A DNA stretch of 64,000 nt from Curvularia sp. ZM96 (lineage: Eukaryota > Ascomycota > Dothideomycetes > Pleosporales > Pleosporaceae). Positions 44,390 through 55,542 of the stretch are shown one piece after another. The DNA is taken from NCBI GenBank assembly GCA_022457065.1, contig JAJGBQ010000002.1:3100001-3164000 (forward strand), written 5' to 3'. The notes beneath the pieces are model-generated. The model was given only the letters and a program-made list of their open reading frames with translations. It was not told where the DNA came from and did not search any database. A program made the position numbers and the translations under genes. Each line of letters starts with the position of its first letter. Position 1 is the first letter of the stretch.

Positions 44390-44898
44390 GTGCGTTGATT
44401 CCCTGATACGCGGTCTGCTATGTGGATGCGCTGTGTCTCCAGCATACAACGGTTTGGCTGGCTTGGGGAGTGGTAGCAGGAGAGGCTGGCATCGAATTTG
44501 CCTCCGGTGTAGGCTGTATGATTTTACGAAACGGGCATTGGTTGTAGCTGTCGCAACACGACCAATAGCGCTTATTCTAGAAGCCAATTTGACGGTATTC
44601 AAAGTCAGCACGATGAGGTGGCATGTAGAGGCATCGGCAGTGCGAGCTGCAGTCGAGTGTCCAAAGTAGAGCAGTGGCAGAACTCTTGGCAAAAGCGCGT
44701 CGCTTTTTTTTGTGATGCCGTCAATGGTTCGGTCCGTGCGAGCAAGGCTGAACAGCCCTGATCCTTGACCTAAATCTGACCAGTCACCTCGCTTGTCTGT
44801 TCAGAAACTATCATGATCTGGGTATCGTTTTGCATTATGAAATAACTAACTATCCACACCGTCCAGCCATGGCTTTATGTAGACTTCGGCCTTACGCA
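44390..44898. other. tRNase Z leader region
   Basis: The first ~300 bases continue the tRNase Z frame without a stop, but also without an ATG. The rest is 3' flank of the next gene. No separate gene is seen. Confidence 0.5.
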
Positions 44899-45771
44899 TC
44901 AGGCCTTCTTCCTGAGCGCCCCACCATCAATCGTAATATCCTGACCAGTCACGAAGCCTGCCTCGATCAGATACAGCGCTGCATCAGCGATGTCCTTTGG
45001 CCTGCCAGCTCTGTTCGTTGGATGATCTGAAATGTCCTTCTCGCTAATCTGGCTGGCCCAGTCTGCCCCATTCTCATCGCCCTCCTTGCTCTCGTGCGCC
45101 ACCTTGATGCGACCGGGCGCAATAAGGTTCACTCTGATACCCAACTGTCCCAGACTAATCGCCATTGAATGCATCAGTCCAATCAGCCCTGACTTGCTCG
45201 AAGCATAGCCCTCTTGATTAGGGTCGGACTGATGAGCTCGGAACGAGCCGATGTGGATGATGCATGGTCCCGCAGGGCTGGAGTTGTTTGCATTCTGCAT
45301 GTGTGCGCCTTCTTCCACGTCTGATGCTCGCGCCTTCATGTAAGGAATGCATGCTTGGCTCATGGCAAATGGCGCAGTGAGATTGGTGTCGATGTACGCC
45401 TGCCACTCATCAATCGTTGAGGGATCCTCCATCGTCTTCCCATCCTTCCACTGAGGACTGGCAATGCCGCCGTTGTTAATGAGGACGTCAATGCGGTCGT
45501 TGAAAAAGCTGGCGGCTTCCTTGACCTTGGCTCGGATCTCGTCCACATTGCGAAGGTCGCAGATGGCGTATCCTAGCCTACCGTCTGCGTGGTATTGCTG
45601 GAGGTGGACCTTGCATGTATGCTCGAGCTCTTGCTCGTCGATATCGAAGACGTAGGCGTGGTGTCCAGCCTCAAGCATCATCCGAGTCAACGCTCGGCCA
45701 ATGCCACGCGCTCCACCAGAGATGATAATGTTCTTGTACAAGGGCGGTGCTGGTGGTTGAGGAGACGCCAT
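44899..45771 (-). CDS. Short-chain dehydrogenase/reductase (classical)
   Basis: Single exon, 290 aa from the ATG at 45771 (MASPQPPAPPLYKNIIIS). Upstream codons in frame have no ATG. It is a classical SDR, with GGARGIGRAL for cofactor binding, CDLRNVDE, then DVLINNGGIASP (the NNAG-like motif with Gly-Gly). IIHIGSFRAH follows, the YASSKSGLIGL catalytic Tyr-x-x-x-Lys, and VNLIAPGRIKV. The end, GQDITIDGGA, is typical of 3-oxoacyl-reductase-like SDRs. Substrate unknown. Confidence 0.9.
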   Translation of the reverse strand: MASPQPPAPPLYKNIIISGGARGIGRALTRMMLEAGHHAYVFDIDEQELEHTCKVHLQQYHADGRLGYAICDLRNVDEIRAKVKEAASFFNDRIDVLINNGGIASPQWKDGKTMEDPSTIDEWQAYIDTNLTAPFAMSQACIPYMKARASDVEEGAHMQNANNSSPAGPCIIHIGSFRAHQSDPNQEGYASSKSGLIGLMHSMAISLGQLGIRVNLIAPGRIKVAHESKEGDENGADWASQISEKDISDHPTNRAGRPKDIADAALYLIEAGFVTGQDITIDGGALRKKA

Positions 45772-46865
45772 TTTGAAGTGTGAGAGTTTGTTGAGTTTGG
45801 ATAGAGACCCCGTCTGCGCCGCCGACTGCCTTTTGATGTTTCTACCAGTACGTGGCTCTGACGTCACGTCTCAACATATTGTTAATTGTGGTATCATTTC
45901 GATAGAGAACCAAGCGCCTCTATGCACGTACTAGCAGTGTACTGGAACATGGTTGCCATCAACCAATCCAATTTCCTCTGGATGCTGGTATTTCCTCTCT
46001 GTTGTCGACCAACGCTAGCTTTTGAGATGCTTGAAACGATACAACACTCGTCAAAACAGATGGATTCTTGCTTCTGTCATCTCTCATCTACTACATACTC
46101 TGAGCCTATGCCCTTCGACATAAGGCTGCAGAATACGAGAATCTCTACATATGTTGCACAGAGAATGCCTGATATTACTTCAATAAGTTTGCTCTAGTTA
46201 TAAGTTAAAAAAACCATATTTGTGAGAGAATCCGACCAATATGATGACATGATGTTTAATCCAGAAAAAGAGGCTGTCATTATGGATGATTGTTCTCTTG
46301 TTCCCGTGTCAGGAAGAAATACTACTACTACTCAAAGACAACGCATGCATCCAGTGGTAGTAACATTCTCCCATCATCTCCAGATGGCTTTCTAGTGGTG
46401 AGAGCAGCCACCGCACGATTGAGTATTTTTCCTGCTTGAAAGAGACCGACCAGTGCAATTTGTTGTTACTCAGTGATGCACACCAACCTTGATCGAATAG
46501 CATGACTTTTGTTCAATCCACCGGAGATAAAAAAGATCTAGCAACTGAAAAAACCACAATCGATTCATCCTAATACGGTACATTTTTTTTAATGCTGCTG
46601 AATCACGACAGCGTTTGCTCATTAACCAGGAGCGTGGCCTAAGCGCATAGTCTCAATGCACCAAGATAGACATCATAGTGCATTCCACAAAGGCTGTTCG
46701 ATTCGAACGGTCCAGATCGCATCCATAGATCTTTTATCAAAAACAAAAGATTCCCCACCCGACGCCTAAGAAACACCAAGTTCCATGAAAGTACAGGTAT
46801 ATGACCATATTGCATGCATCGTTGAAATCAGAAAAAGCGCCGTCAGCCTATCGCAATGTAACCAT
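45772..46865. other. Intergenic
   Basis: About 1.1 kb with only short AT-rich frames. It holds the SDR promoter on the left and the 3' UTR of NOP1 on the right. Confidence 0.5.
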
Positions 46866-48017
46866 CTATTGCGAACGCTGGTAGACACCCACAACCATGG
46901 CGTGGTCACGCTCGAAGGGCTCGAGGGTAAGCTGCTCCTTGGGCTTGATGCCCATCTCTCGTAGCTTAGCGACTTCCTGTGCGAAGACGGCTTCGGGAGC
47001 GGCGGTTGAGTCGATACAGTTGGCCTTGATGGAGATGACGACACCACCGCCAACCTTCAAGAACATGCCGGCGTTGAGTCCGACAATACGCGCTTGATCG
47101 GGCTGAGCAACATCAGCAAAGATGCAGTCGACCATTCCCAAAAGCATCCTGTATTTCGATGGGTGCCTGGCATCCTCAACGATAGGGATAACGTTGGTGC
47201 GGTGGGTGGCCATGTTGATCAGATCACGGCCGGAGCGGTGGGAGAATTCGACAGCAAAGACAGTTCCCTCTGGACCGACGATATCGGCAACGTGAGAAAC
47301 CGATGTGCCGGAAGCAGCACCAAGGTACAGAACCTTGGAGCCAGGGCCCATGTAGATGTTGTCGACACCACCCAAGATACCGGCGGCCAACTTGGAACGG
47401 AAGGGGTTCCAGACACGGTACTCGGTGCTGCTGGCCTCAGTCTCGCCATCCTTTGCGGCGCTGGCGCCAACACTGATGCGCTTCTCTCCGTAGACGGATT
47501 CACCGGGGGTCAGGTTCTTGGTAACGAGGAGATCTTCCTTGCCGCGAGCGACGAAGACACCAGCATGGCGATGGCTAATTCACAGTTAGCAGAAGTTTCG
47601 ATCCAGGTATAGGCTTTACTTACGGCTCGACAATGACCTTGGCTCCACCGCGCGCGCCTCCGCGACCGCCGCCGCGAGGAGCACCACGGCCTCGAGGAGC
47701 ACCACGGCCACCTCCACGGCCACCTCCACGGCCGCCACGGTCACCACCGCCACGACCGCCGCCACGACCGCCTCGGGGAGTGAAGCCGCCGCGACCGCCA
47801 CGGTCACCACCACCACGTCCACCGCCACGACCGCCTCTGCAGATATGTCAGTAAAGATTTTCTTCGGGTACTTTGGCGCTTCATGTGTTGAGCAAGAAGG
47901 CAGTCAGGAAAAAGTTTCCATCCCGTCATTCGCTGCTCAACGCATCGCATAAGCAGCAAATTCTGCTTTGCAAGAGAAGCTCGAACGTTGAGAACCGTAC
48001 CTGGGAGTGAAGGCCAT
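46866..48017 (-). CDS. NOP1: Fibrillarin (rRNA 2'-O-methyltransferase)
   Basis: Three exons on minus, 48017-48001 (17 nt), 47836-47624 and 47574-46866, giving 312 aa. Fibrillarin is the methyltransferase of box C/D snoRNPs in the nucleolus. Residues ~5-75 form the Gly/Arg-rich GAR domain. The methyltransferase domain then has [27 protein letters not shown], the SAM site [29 protein letters not shown] and the Asp-containing [12 protein letters not shown]. The C-terminus [12 protein letters not shown] is typical. Introns are 164 and 49 bp. The gene is divergent from RPL17, with starts 369 bp apart. Confidence 0.96.
47637..47836 (-). repeat. GAR-domain coding repeat of NOP1
   Basis: Near-tandem GGC/GGT/CGT codons encode repeated GGRGG(G/D)RGG units with PRG variants. 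It is low-complexity, GC-rich and prone to length change. Confidence 0.85.
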
Positions 48018-48385
48018 TGTAGTTTCGTTCGGAGTTTTTGTCGGGGTTTATGAAGATGCGAAAAGCTGTTGCGCATGATTAGTTTTGGGATTTCAAATTG
48101 CAATTCAAAGAATACGAACCCTTTGTGACTTGTTCCACTCTATGCGCGGTCTTGTTGCGCGTTGAAGCGGGTGTGGATACTGAGTGTCGCGGTAAAAGCG
48201 ATGGGTGCTGCAGGAGCTTGGAGAGCTAAGAAAAAAAGATATCGTCTGGGCTGGGCGCGCCAAGTCTCACAACCATGAGGCCCGTGCTCATTGGCGGCCA
48301 CACTCGCTTCGCTCTACCCACATCGAATTTTCCTCTATCTCGTCGTCGTCAATTCCTACTAACACCACCAGCACAATTCGACAAA
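48018..48385. promoter_or_regulatory. Bidirectional promoter, NOP1 / RPL17
   Basis: The two start codons face away from each other across 368 bp, so both genes use this stretch. The RPL17 side has a CT-rich leader (tcctctatctcgtcgtcgtc) directly before the ATG. I could not assign a named ribosomal-gene element. Confidence 0.6.
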
Positions 48386-49183
48386 ATGGTATGTCCGCCG
48401 CCGTCACGATGCTTCGATAAGCTCTGCAGCCCGAACTTGAAATTAATTCTCGCAGGTTCGCTACGGAGCAACCTCCATTGACGGCGCAAAGTCTGCCCGC
48501 GCCCGCGGCAGCTACCTCCGCGTTTCCTTCAAGAACACCCGCGAGACCGCTCAGGCAGTCAACGGCTGGAAGCTCGAGCGCGCCCTCGCCTACCTCGGAA
48601 ATGTCCTGGAGCACAAGGAGGCCGTCCCCATGAGGCGGTACGCTGGCAGCACTGGACGCACTGCTCAGGGTGAGTGGCCCTGACAATGATTCGCGCATTG
48701 GTGGAAAGGAAACATACATGCAAGAGGAGGATTTTTCTGGGACTGGACAGTGTTCGCATATGCAATTGCAGGAACGCAGGCTGACTTCAGCAGGCAAGGC
48801 TTTCGGTGTCTCCAAGGCCCGCTGGCCCGTCAAGTCCGCTGAGATCCTCATCGGTCTCCTCAAGAACGCTGAGGCCAACGCCGACACCAAGGGCCTCGAC
48901 ACCAGCAACCTGATCATCAAGCACATCCAGGTCAACCAGGCTCCCAAGCAGCGAAGGCGCACTTACCGTGCTCACGGTCGTGTACGTACACCGAGACGAG
49001 TCGCGCAAACGTGCCTAACATGAACAGATCAACCCTTACATGTCCAACCCCTCCCACATCGAGCTCATCCTCACCGAGGGTGCCGAGGTCGTCCAGAAGG
49101 GTCCCCAGACCCTTGAGCGCCGCCTGAACTCCAGGCAGCGTGGCCGTGCCGTCCGCAAGGCCATCACCGCCTCTGAGGAATAG
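48386..49183 (+). CDS. RPL17: 60S ribosomal protein L17 (uL22)
   Basis: Four exons: 48386-48388 (the ATG alone), 48456-48669, 48794-48981 and 49028-49183, giving 186 aa, normal for uL22. The protein lines the peptide exit tunnel of the large subunit. The start reads [20 protein letters not shown], then [52 protein letters not shown] and [17 protein letters not shown]. Introns are 67, 124 and 46 bp. The second intron acceptor (TTCAGCAG at 48786-48793) is chosen because it restores the conserved Gly-Lys before AFGVS. Confidence 0.96.
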
Positions 49184-49993
49184 AGGAAACGAGGATGGTG
49201 AAGTTGTGGCGAAGAAAACGGTCAAGGCATGGGCACGGTTTGGAGTCAAATGAGCGATGAATCTTTAGGGTCTTTCACACTCATCATGTATGCATGATAT
49301 GGCACTTCGATTTCTCCGGTGTCTGCTGGTCCATGAAATAAAATAGGGCCAAGGCCTGGTTCACACAAATACCGAGACCGTATGCGTCTATGCCCATTTT
49401 GTCGCCTCTCCTGTGCTTCTGTATGGTGGTGCTCGCCGACGCGGTTATTCGAAAATGCGTAATTTGCACTTCACATGCTGATTTCTGCGGCCCTGGCTTG
49501 TGTAACTCGTTGTACTTGTGGATGTATAACATTGCTATTTTAGCTCTATATTCCTATAACAGCATCTATCATGCTATTAGAACCCTTGCACTTTGACATT
49601 TTGTGCTGACATTCCTCCAGCTTTGTGTACCTTTGCCATTCTACTTCAAGACTAGCGTGCCACATGGCCACTCGTAAGTCGAGGACAAACATCGGCGTAT
49701 TTGAACGCTCAACGGCTATTTTGACATAGCAACGGGGCCGTAAACGTTCCATTCAGGTGCAGATTACCCCCACACCTCGAGTCATTCGTCATATCATGTC
49801 TCGCCTTGCTCCAACCGGGTTGGCCAACTTTCTCGCGATCGATGACGCAAGCCCAGCACGAGCCGACCATTTCACCGCGAAGCCAAAAGATAAAAAGCAA
49901 TGTACCAGCCAGGATCTTTCCGTAATATATCGTACCTCCTCGTAAACCCTCTTGTTGTAAACACATCAAGCTTGCAATTTCACAAATATCGCC
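49184..49993. other. Intergenic
   Basis: About 800 bp with RPL17 3' flank on the left and the GH128 promoter on the right. Only chance frames. Confidence 0.5.
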
Positions 49994-51001
49994 ATGCACT
50001 CGCGGCACCCATCATCACAACACCAGCGGCAAATGAGTCTCTTCACCAGCCTCGTCTCTCTATTCGCAGCAACAGCGCTTGCACAAGAGTCAAAACGTGG
50101 TTTTGCATTTATTGGTGACTCCCACCAAACCGACAATCAACTCCTCACCTCCGAGTCGTCGCCGCTATCATGGTACTACAATTGGTCGCCTTATCCAAAC
50201 AGCGACCTCATTCCAGCCGGCAGACTAGAGTTCGTGCCGATGATTCATGGTATCGACGCCACCAAAGACGACCAAACTGAGCGCGTAATACGAGGTTTGC
50301 CAGAAAGCAGCAAACACCTCCTGTCCTTCAATGAACCCGACGGCTCAGAAGGAAGCGGCGGAAGCAGCATAAGCCCCGAAGATGCCGCACAAGCTTATAT
50401 CGATTATGTCGTCCCTTATCGGAATGGAACCAGTGGGGGAAGAAAGTGGATGATCAGCCATCCTGTTACAACAGGCAGCCCAAACGGTCTTGACTGGTTA
50501 CGTCGCTTCAACGAATCGTGCTATGAAATCGACTCTCAGAATGGATGTCCAACAGACTTTGTGGCCGTGCATTGGTATGGCGCTTTTGACGGCCTCAAAG
50601 GTTGGATAGGGACCTTGGACGAATTCTACAACAAAAACACGTCACGAGGCATCCCGCTAAAGTTCTGGATTACGGAGACCGCGCTTCCCCAACAGGACGT
50701 CGACGAAACTGTGTCGATGATGAACCAGACACTGCCCTATCTCGATGGTGAGGAGTCTGTTGCGAGATATGCGTGGTTTGGAGCGTTCAGGTCCAACGAC
50801 GCCAATGAATGGACTGGAGACAGCGTGGCATTGTTCGACAAGAAGGGCGGCCTCACCGAACTCGGCGCCTTATATATGGGAGATGGATTCGAGAAGGGAC
50901 AGAAGGGTGAAGGTAAAGAGGATGCCGCGAGTGGACTCCGGGTCAGCGTCGGCACGATGGCCGCATTAGTTATTTGCGCCACGCTTTTCGGAATGTTGTA
51001 A
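49994..51001 (+). CDS. GH128 (Asl1-type) beta-1,3-glucanase, probably GPI-anchored
   Basis: Single exon, 335 aa from 49994. A second in-frame ATG at 50033 (MSLFTSLVSLFAATALAQ) gives a cleaner signal peptide and may be the true start. The catalytic domain starts KRGFAFIGDSHQTDNQLL. The acid/base Glu is in LLSFNEPDG and the nucleophile Glu is in KFWITETALPQQ. FVAVHWYGAFDG and VARYAWFGAFRS are further GH128 markers. The C-terminus is Ser/Gly-rich, then ends in a hydrophobic stretch (MAALVICATLFGML), which suggests GPI anchoring. GH128 enzymes cleave beta-1,3-glucan, so a wall-remodelling role is inferred. Confidence 0.9.
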   Translation: MHSRHPSSQHQRQMSLFTSLVSLFAATALAQESKRGFAFIGDSHQTDNQLLTSESSPLSWYYNWSPYPNSDLIPAGRLEFVPMIHGIDATKDDQTERVIRGLPESSKHLLSFNEPDGSEGSGGSSISPEDAAQAYIDYVVPYRNGTSGGRKWMISHPVTTGSPNGLDWLRRFNESCYEIDSQNGCPTDFVAVHWYGAFDGLKGWIGTLDEFYNKNTSRGIPLKFWITETALPQQDVDETVSMMNQTLPYLDGEESVARYAWFGAFRSNDANEWTGDSVALFDKKGGLTELGALYMGDGFEKGQKGEGKEDAASGLRVSVGTMAALVICATLFGML

Positions 51002-51646
51002 ATGCCGATTGATCAAATTATCGCTTCTGTTTTCTCGAGATACCCTAGCTCGTTGTAGATATTGTTTGAACGCTGTTGAGAGACTGCGATAATGACACTT
51101 AGATGACGCTGTGCCCACAAGAAGTTGGCCACGTATTATGCATATGATATTGTCTTTGCACAGAACTTGACATTTGTTTTCGTATTGAAGATAATGAATG
51201 CAGATAATGACATGGTTTAATATTAGTTTCCATCGAGGTCGTCACTAAATGTGCTCGCCCATGTATTTGGACCATTCAGTACTTGTACACTTTGATTCTC
51301 TCATTCTGGCTAATTAATACCATCTGGCTCCGTATACTCAATTGGATAGTCATAGTTCCTAGAAGGTATCCTCTTGTTTCGTCTCTAAACCACCGAAGCT
51401 AGTTCACTACCAAACGCACCGTGAGCCAATCATGTTTGCTTCCATTTGACCAGTATTAGTGAAAATAATGCGCCGGGGTTTGTACATGAGTCAAAGGAGA
51501 ACAAAACCCAACACTGTTATGATATTGCGATCTGCAATACAAAGTAACTGTTTTGCAATCAGATCAATCTTCGACGTTCTCATTCGACTTGTGAAGCTTT
51601 GAGAAGTTAAAAAGTGCGATTTATGGCTGAGGCAAAAGTGCTATAT
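51002..51646. other. Convergent intergenic region
   Basis: About 650 bp, AT-rich. It holds the 3' flanks of the GH128 and sugar transporter genes. Confidence 0.55.
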
Positions 51647-53479
51647 CTAGAGTCTCTCAACCTCGACAATGTCGCCTTGTCCATCAACCCTGAGCTTCTT
51701 CTTCATGAGTGAGGCGTTCCTCGGGTTTGGTGCATTGAAGATGTCATCAATCTCCTCCAGGGTGCGGTTTTTAGTCTCCGGAATAAAGAGCCAGACAACG
51801 AAAGCCTGAACGGGACACCAGCAAGCAAAAACTATGTACAACTTCCACCCGATATTCTGCAAGGCGATAGGGTACGCAAATTGGTTGATCATCATAGCCA
51901 CAATTAGCGAAAACTGGGAGAATGCCATGCCCTTTGCGCGGATCTCGAAAGACAAGACCTCTACTGGATAGAGTGCCTGGAGTGGTGTGATACCAAAGGC
52001 GTAGACGGCGTTGAACAAGAACACGAGTGCGACAAACGCATTGCCAGCGGGGACGCTGTTGTGTTTATTCTGGTAGGAAACAGCACTGATGGCGCCGACC
52101 CAGACGAAGGTCATGGCACTGAATGCTCCTATCAGCATTGGTCGGCGACCGATTTTGTCAACAAAGGTAGCGCCAATTACAGCCTATCATGCGTGGTTAG
52201 CGTATGCGAGCAAATTAGAAACCAGAAAAACCTACAAAGGTGAGCTGCATACAGCTTTTGCCGAGGTTGACGTTCATCTGCGTAATCTCATCCTTGACAC
52301 CTGCAGATTCGAGAACGCCAGCAAAAAAATAGTCTATAGCTCCATTTCCGGCCCATTGAGCAAAAATGGAAACAATGCAGTTGCAGGCAATTCGGTAGCG
52401 CGCCTGGCGGGTCTTGAAGAGAGAGCCATAGTCCCACCAGCGCTTATCACCTCCATCCATATTCAGGTAAAGCTCATACTCGCGGATTTGCATAGAGACC
52501 CAAATGCTTTCTTCATTGCCACCCCCATGATACTTTGTGAGGATCTTTTTGGCTTCATCCTGTCTTCCACGAGTATAAAGCCAGCGGGGCGATTCCTTTT
52601 CAATGGTTAGTAGATTTTCATCGTAGCATTGCAAGGAAGAAACAACTTACAGGTAAAAGCCAGGGAAGGATGACGAGAAGTGCTGGGAAGAGCATTTGAA
52701 GCCACACAGGAACTCGCCACGACTGATTACCCTCGAGACTAGCAGATCCGCGAGTAACACCGGCTGCGAGCAGCGATCCGACGTACCAGAAAGTATTGTA
52801 AAGACCGGTGATGACACCTCGATGAGCAGGGTGCGAAGTTTCGGCGACATACACCGGCCCAGCAGTCGACATGATTGGAACAGCGAATCCAAGCAAAAAG
52901 CGGCCGCCCATGACTTGTAGGAGAGTCAAAAAGGTTTCATACGGGATTAGTGAGATTGAATGACTTACACTGACCAACAGGCTTGGAAGCGGGAGCAGTC
53001 GCTTGGATGATTACGCCCGCGCAACCAAGAACACCTCCAATGACCATGCCAACTTTGCGACCCCAGGTATCACAAGCAGGTCCTATTACTAAGAGCGCAA
53101 CTACACCACCAATCTGATACATGGATGTTACAATACCAGCCCATGCACCAGTACTTTCGACATTGTAGTAATCCTTGAATTCTCTGCTGGTAAGAAGAGA
53201 GCCGAACATGGAGCCGTCGAACCCATTGCAGGTAGAGCAGAAGAAGCCGACAAACGCACACAGGTATAGCAGCATTGTTCCACTGGCGAAAAGCTTAACC
53301 GGCTCTTTCAATTTGGCCTCTGCAATAGCCTCAGAGCCTGCGACAACGGCGATTTCCGTCATGACATTGTTGCTGCCCTTTTGCAATGTAAGCTACCCAT
53401 GTTCCTATTTGATGGGGGTATAGGTACTTACGGAACGTTGTGATTCCGTACTGACATGAATTTCCTTGACGTCAGACAT
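51647..53479 (-). CDS. MFS sugar transporter
   Basis: Five exons on minus: 53479-53432, 53377-52969, 52913-52651, 52595-52236 and 52183-51647, giving 538 aa. It belongs to the sugar porter branch of the major facilitator superfamily, with about 12 membrane helices. Motifs are GPACDTWGRKVGMVIG (loop 2-3), FMGGRFLLGFAVPIMSTAGP, YVAETSHPAHRGVITG, PESPRWL after helix 6, FVDKIGRRPMLIG (second GRR motif) and PETKNRTLEEIDDIF at the end. The layout resembles lactose/hexose permease-like fungal transporters; the actual sugar is not readable. All junctions are phase-consistent, with introns of 52-55 bp. Confidence 0.92.
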
Positions 53480-54391
53480 TTTGAGATAGAGACGTCTGAG
53501 GTGGAAGCTAGTGCTGAGAATGATCTCCTGGGAACTGACCAGGCTATAAAGATGTGCAAAGAGGCATGCGAAGCAGTACTGCTGGCTCCGAATTCTCCGG
53601 CTTATGCTGTATCCCTGCGGCGCATCCAGGTCACAAGTTCTAGAAAGAAAGATACCCAGCGAATAATATGGGGAGGTCCCTGGATACGTAATACTCTCGA
53701 GAAGCGGCTCCCTGGCGCCCCTTATGTGACTCGAGTATTCCGTCGACATGCAGGTGCGCTACTGCATAAATGATCGCGGTAGGCTGGAAAAGCTTCCATT
53801 CTGGACTTCCAAAGGGGCGCACAAGCACACTCGCTTGAGAATACCAATCATTCCTGTCAATTCCATGTAGCACGACAGCTTCCAGCCGAATGGAAAACGT
53901 AGAAGGATGCGGGGGGCTTCGCATGGCTGTAAAGTGTGGGTCAGAAACTCTAATTGCAAAGAGGGGGCATTAGTGCTGTATCAGACCTGGACAGCACTCG
54001 TCAATTGCGCCGCGCCAGTGGCAGCCACACGTCGACTATGCAGATCGCCTTGCGAACCATGCCGCTAGCCTGCCAACCGCAAGGATACGCATCAGCACGA
54101 ACAAGTAAAACCTAACAAACACTAAAATGGAGGCGAACTTGCTGCTTTGGTGGCGTTTGGTGATTTCAGCACGAGTCAGCCACTCAGCTCATGTTATGCA
54201 AGGAGAAGAATCGCTGGCTTGGGTGGCTGCTTAAAGCGAAACGAGGATTCTTGATGACACCTGCTTTTCCAGTGAACCACATTCTGGCATCGTGGGGGAT
54301 ACTAGCGTCCGGTCACGCACACGACAATAAGCGGAGGTATGGCAGTACTGGGATTCAAAAGTCAGGATAAGTTGACCTACACGCATAGCAG
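53480..54391. other. Intergenic
   Basis: About 900 bp. It holds the transporter promoter and chance frames on both strands, nothing more. Confidence 0.5.
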
Positions 54392-54796
54392 CTACGTACA
54401 GGCATTCGCTAATCTATCTGTTGGTGATGGGCAAGTCGCGGAACGGGACGGTGATATAGCGGAGAAATTCCCATCCCTTGTATCGAGCACGTAGTGTGTA
54501 AAGTAAGCAAAGGCGTTACTGCGGCTTCCCGGTGCCATTCCCAATACAAATAAGCTCATCGGAGTGATCTCCGTGTGGGGTACATTCGACTCAACATCGT
54601 CAAAGCGACAATCGCGTGCAACTAGGATCTGATTTACAGCGTCATCGTAGTATGCCCAAGAGTGCTGGTTTTCAAGAGTACTGTAGCTCCTTGATGCATC
54701 CTCTAGCAATCCGTAAGGCCTGTGAGATCTGATTCTTATGTCGTCCATCTCTGCCTTACATTTGCTTAGGCGCGTGAATGTAAGGCAGGATAACAT
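54392..54796 (-). CDS. Possible small hypothetical protein
   Basis: An ATG frame of 134 codons from 54796. Composition is fairly protein-like in the middle (SRSYSTLENQHSWAYYDDAV, then ILVARDCRFDD, then SNAFAYFTHYVLDTRDGNFS). No domain is recognised and there is no splice evidence. A short N-terminal hydrophobic stretch is too weak for a signal peptide call. Confidence 0.3.
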   Translation of the reverse strand: MLSCLTFTRLSKCKAEMDDIRIRSHRPYGLLEDASRSYSTLENQHSWAYYDDAVNQILVARDCRFDDVESNVPHTEITPMSLFVLGMAPGSRSNAFAYFTHYVLDTRDGNFSAISPSRSATCPSPTDRLANACT

Positions 54797-55542
54797 GAAC
54801 AATCGAGGAGCGAACAACGAATGCCAGGTGATGAAATGAAATGGACGCGTTGAATTTCAGGCGACAAGGTGAGGGCTGTTGAGAAAAGAAGAGTCCGAGA
54901 CAGGACATGCTACTGAGTCATTAAGGGTACTACCCGAGATTTTGCACTGCGCTTGCTGCAATTAGAGGAGCTTGGCGATTGGTCTTGCCGCAACGCTATG
55001 GGCATGGTTGGTTTCGCCTTGCGAATTTCGTTTTATAGCTATATTCTGCTTGTAGAGAAAGTAACTAGCACGGTTCATCGCGCGTCCGCTCACACGGTTT
55101 AAATCAATGGAACAGAAAGGCGAAGTCCAATTTCTGTTTCAGTCAAGGATAAAATTCAGGCGCATTGCTTTGACAAACTTTTCGATCTCGAAAAGAGTAT
55201 GTTGACTATAGGGACTCAGCGTCGCTTGAGGCTTCAAGAACCCGTCGTGCTAATAGTACAAATGCCTTCAAAGATTCGTCGTATCTATCCAATTCTTATA
55301 AGAGGCGTACGGACCAAATACTAAAACTGTTCACCTACTTAGGATACTCGTGTATTTTCTTCTAAAACTTTTAAAGGATTGCTATGTCAAGCGAGATATG
55401 TTTTTTTCCATCATAAACAATGTTTTGACCAAAGACATTGTTCGAGAATGGGTTGATACTTGGAGCGGCGTCTATGAAGGGATGCAGAATACTGTCTAAA
55501 TTTTCATCTATCATACCACTAATACAAATACGATATTCAACC
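54797..55542. other. Intergenic
   Basis: About 750 bp, AT-rich to the right. Nothing is recognised. Confidence 0.5.
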
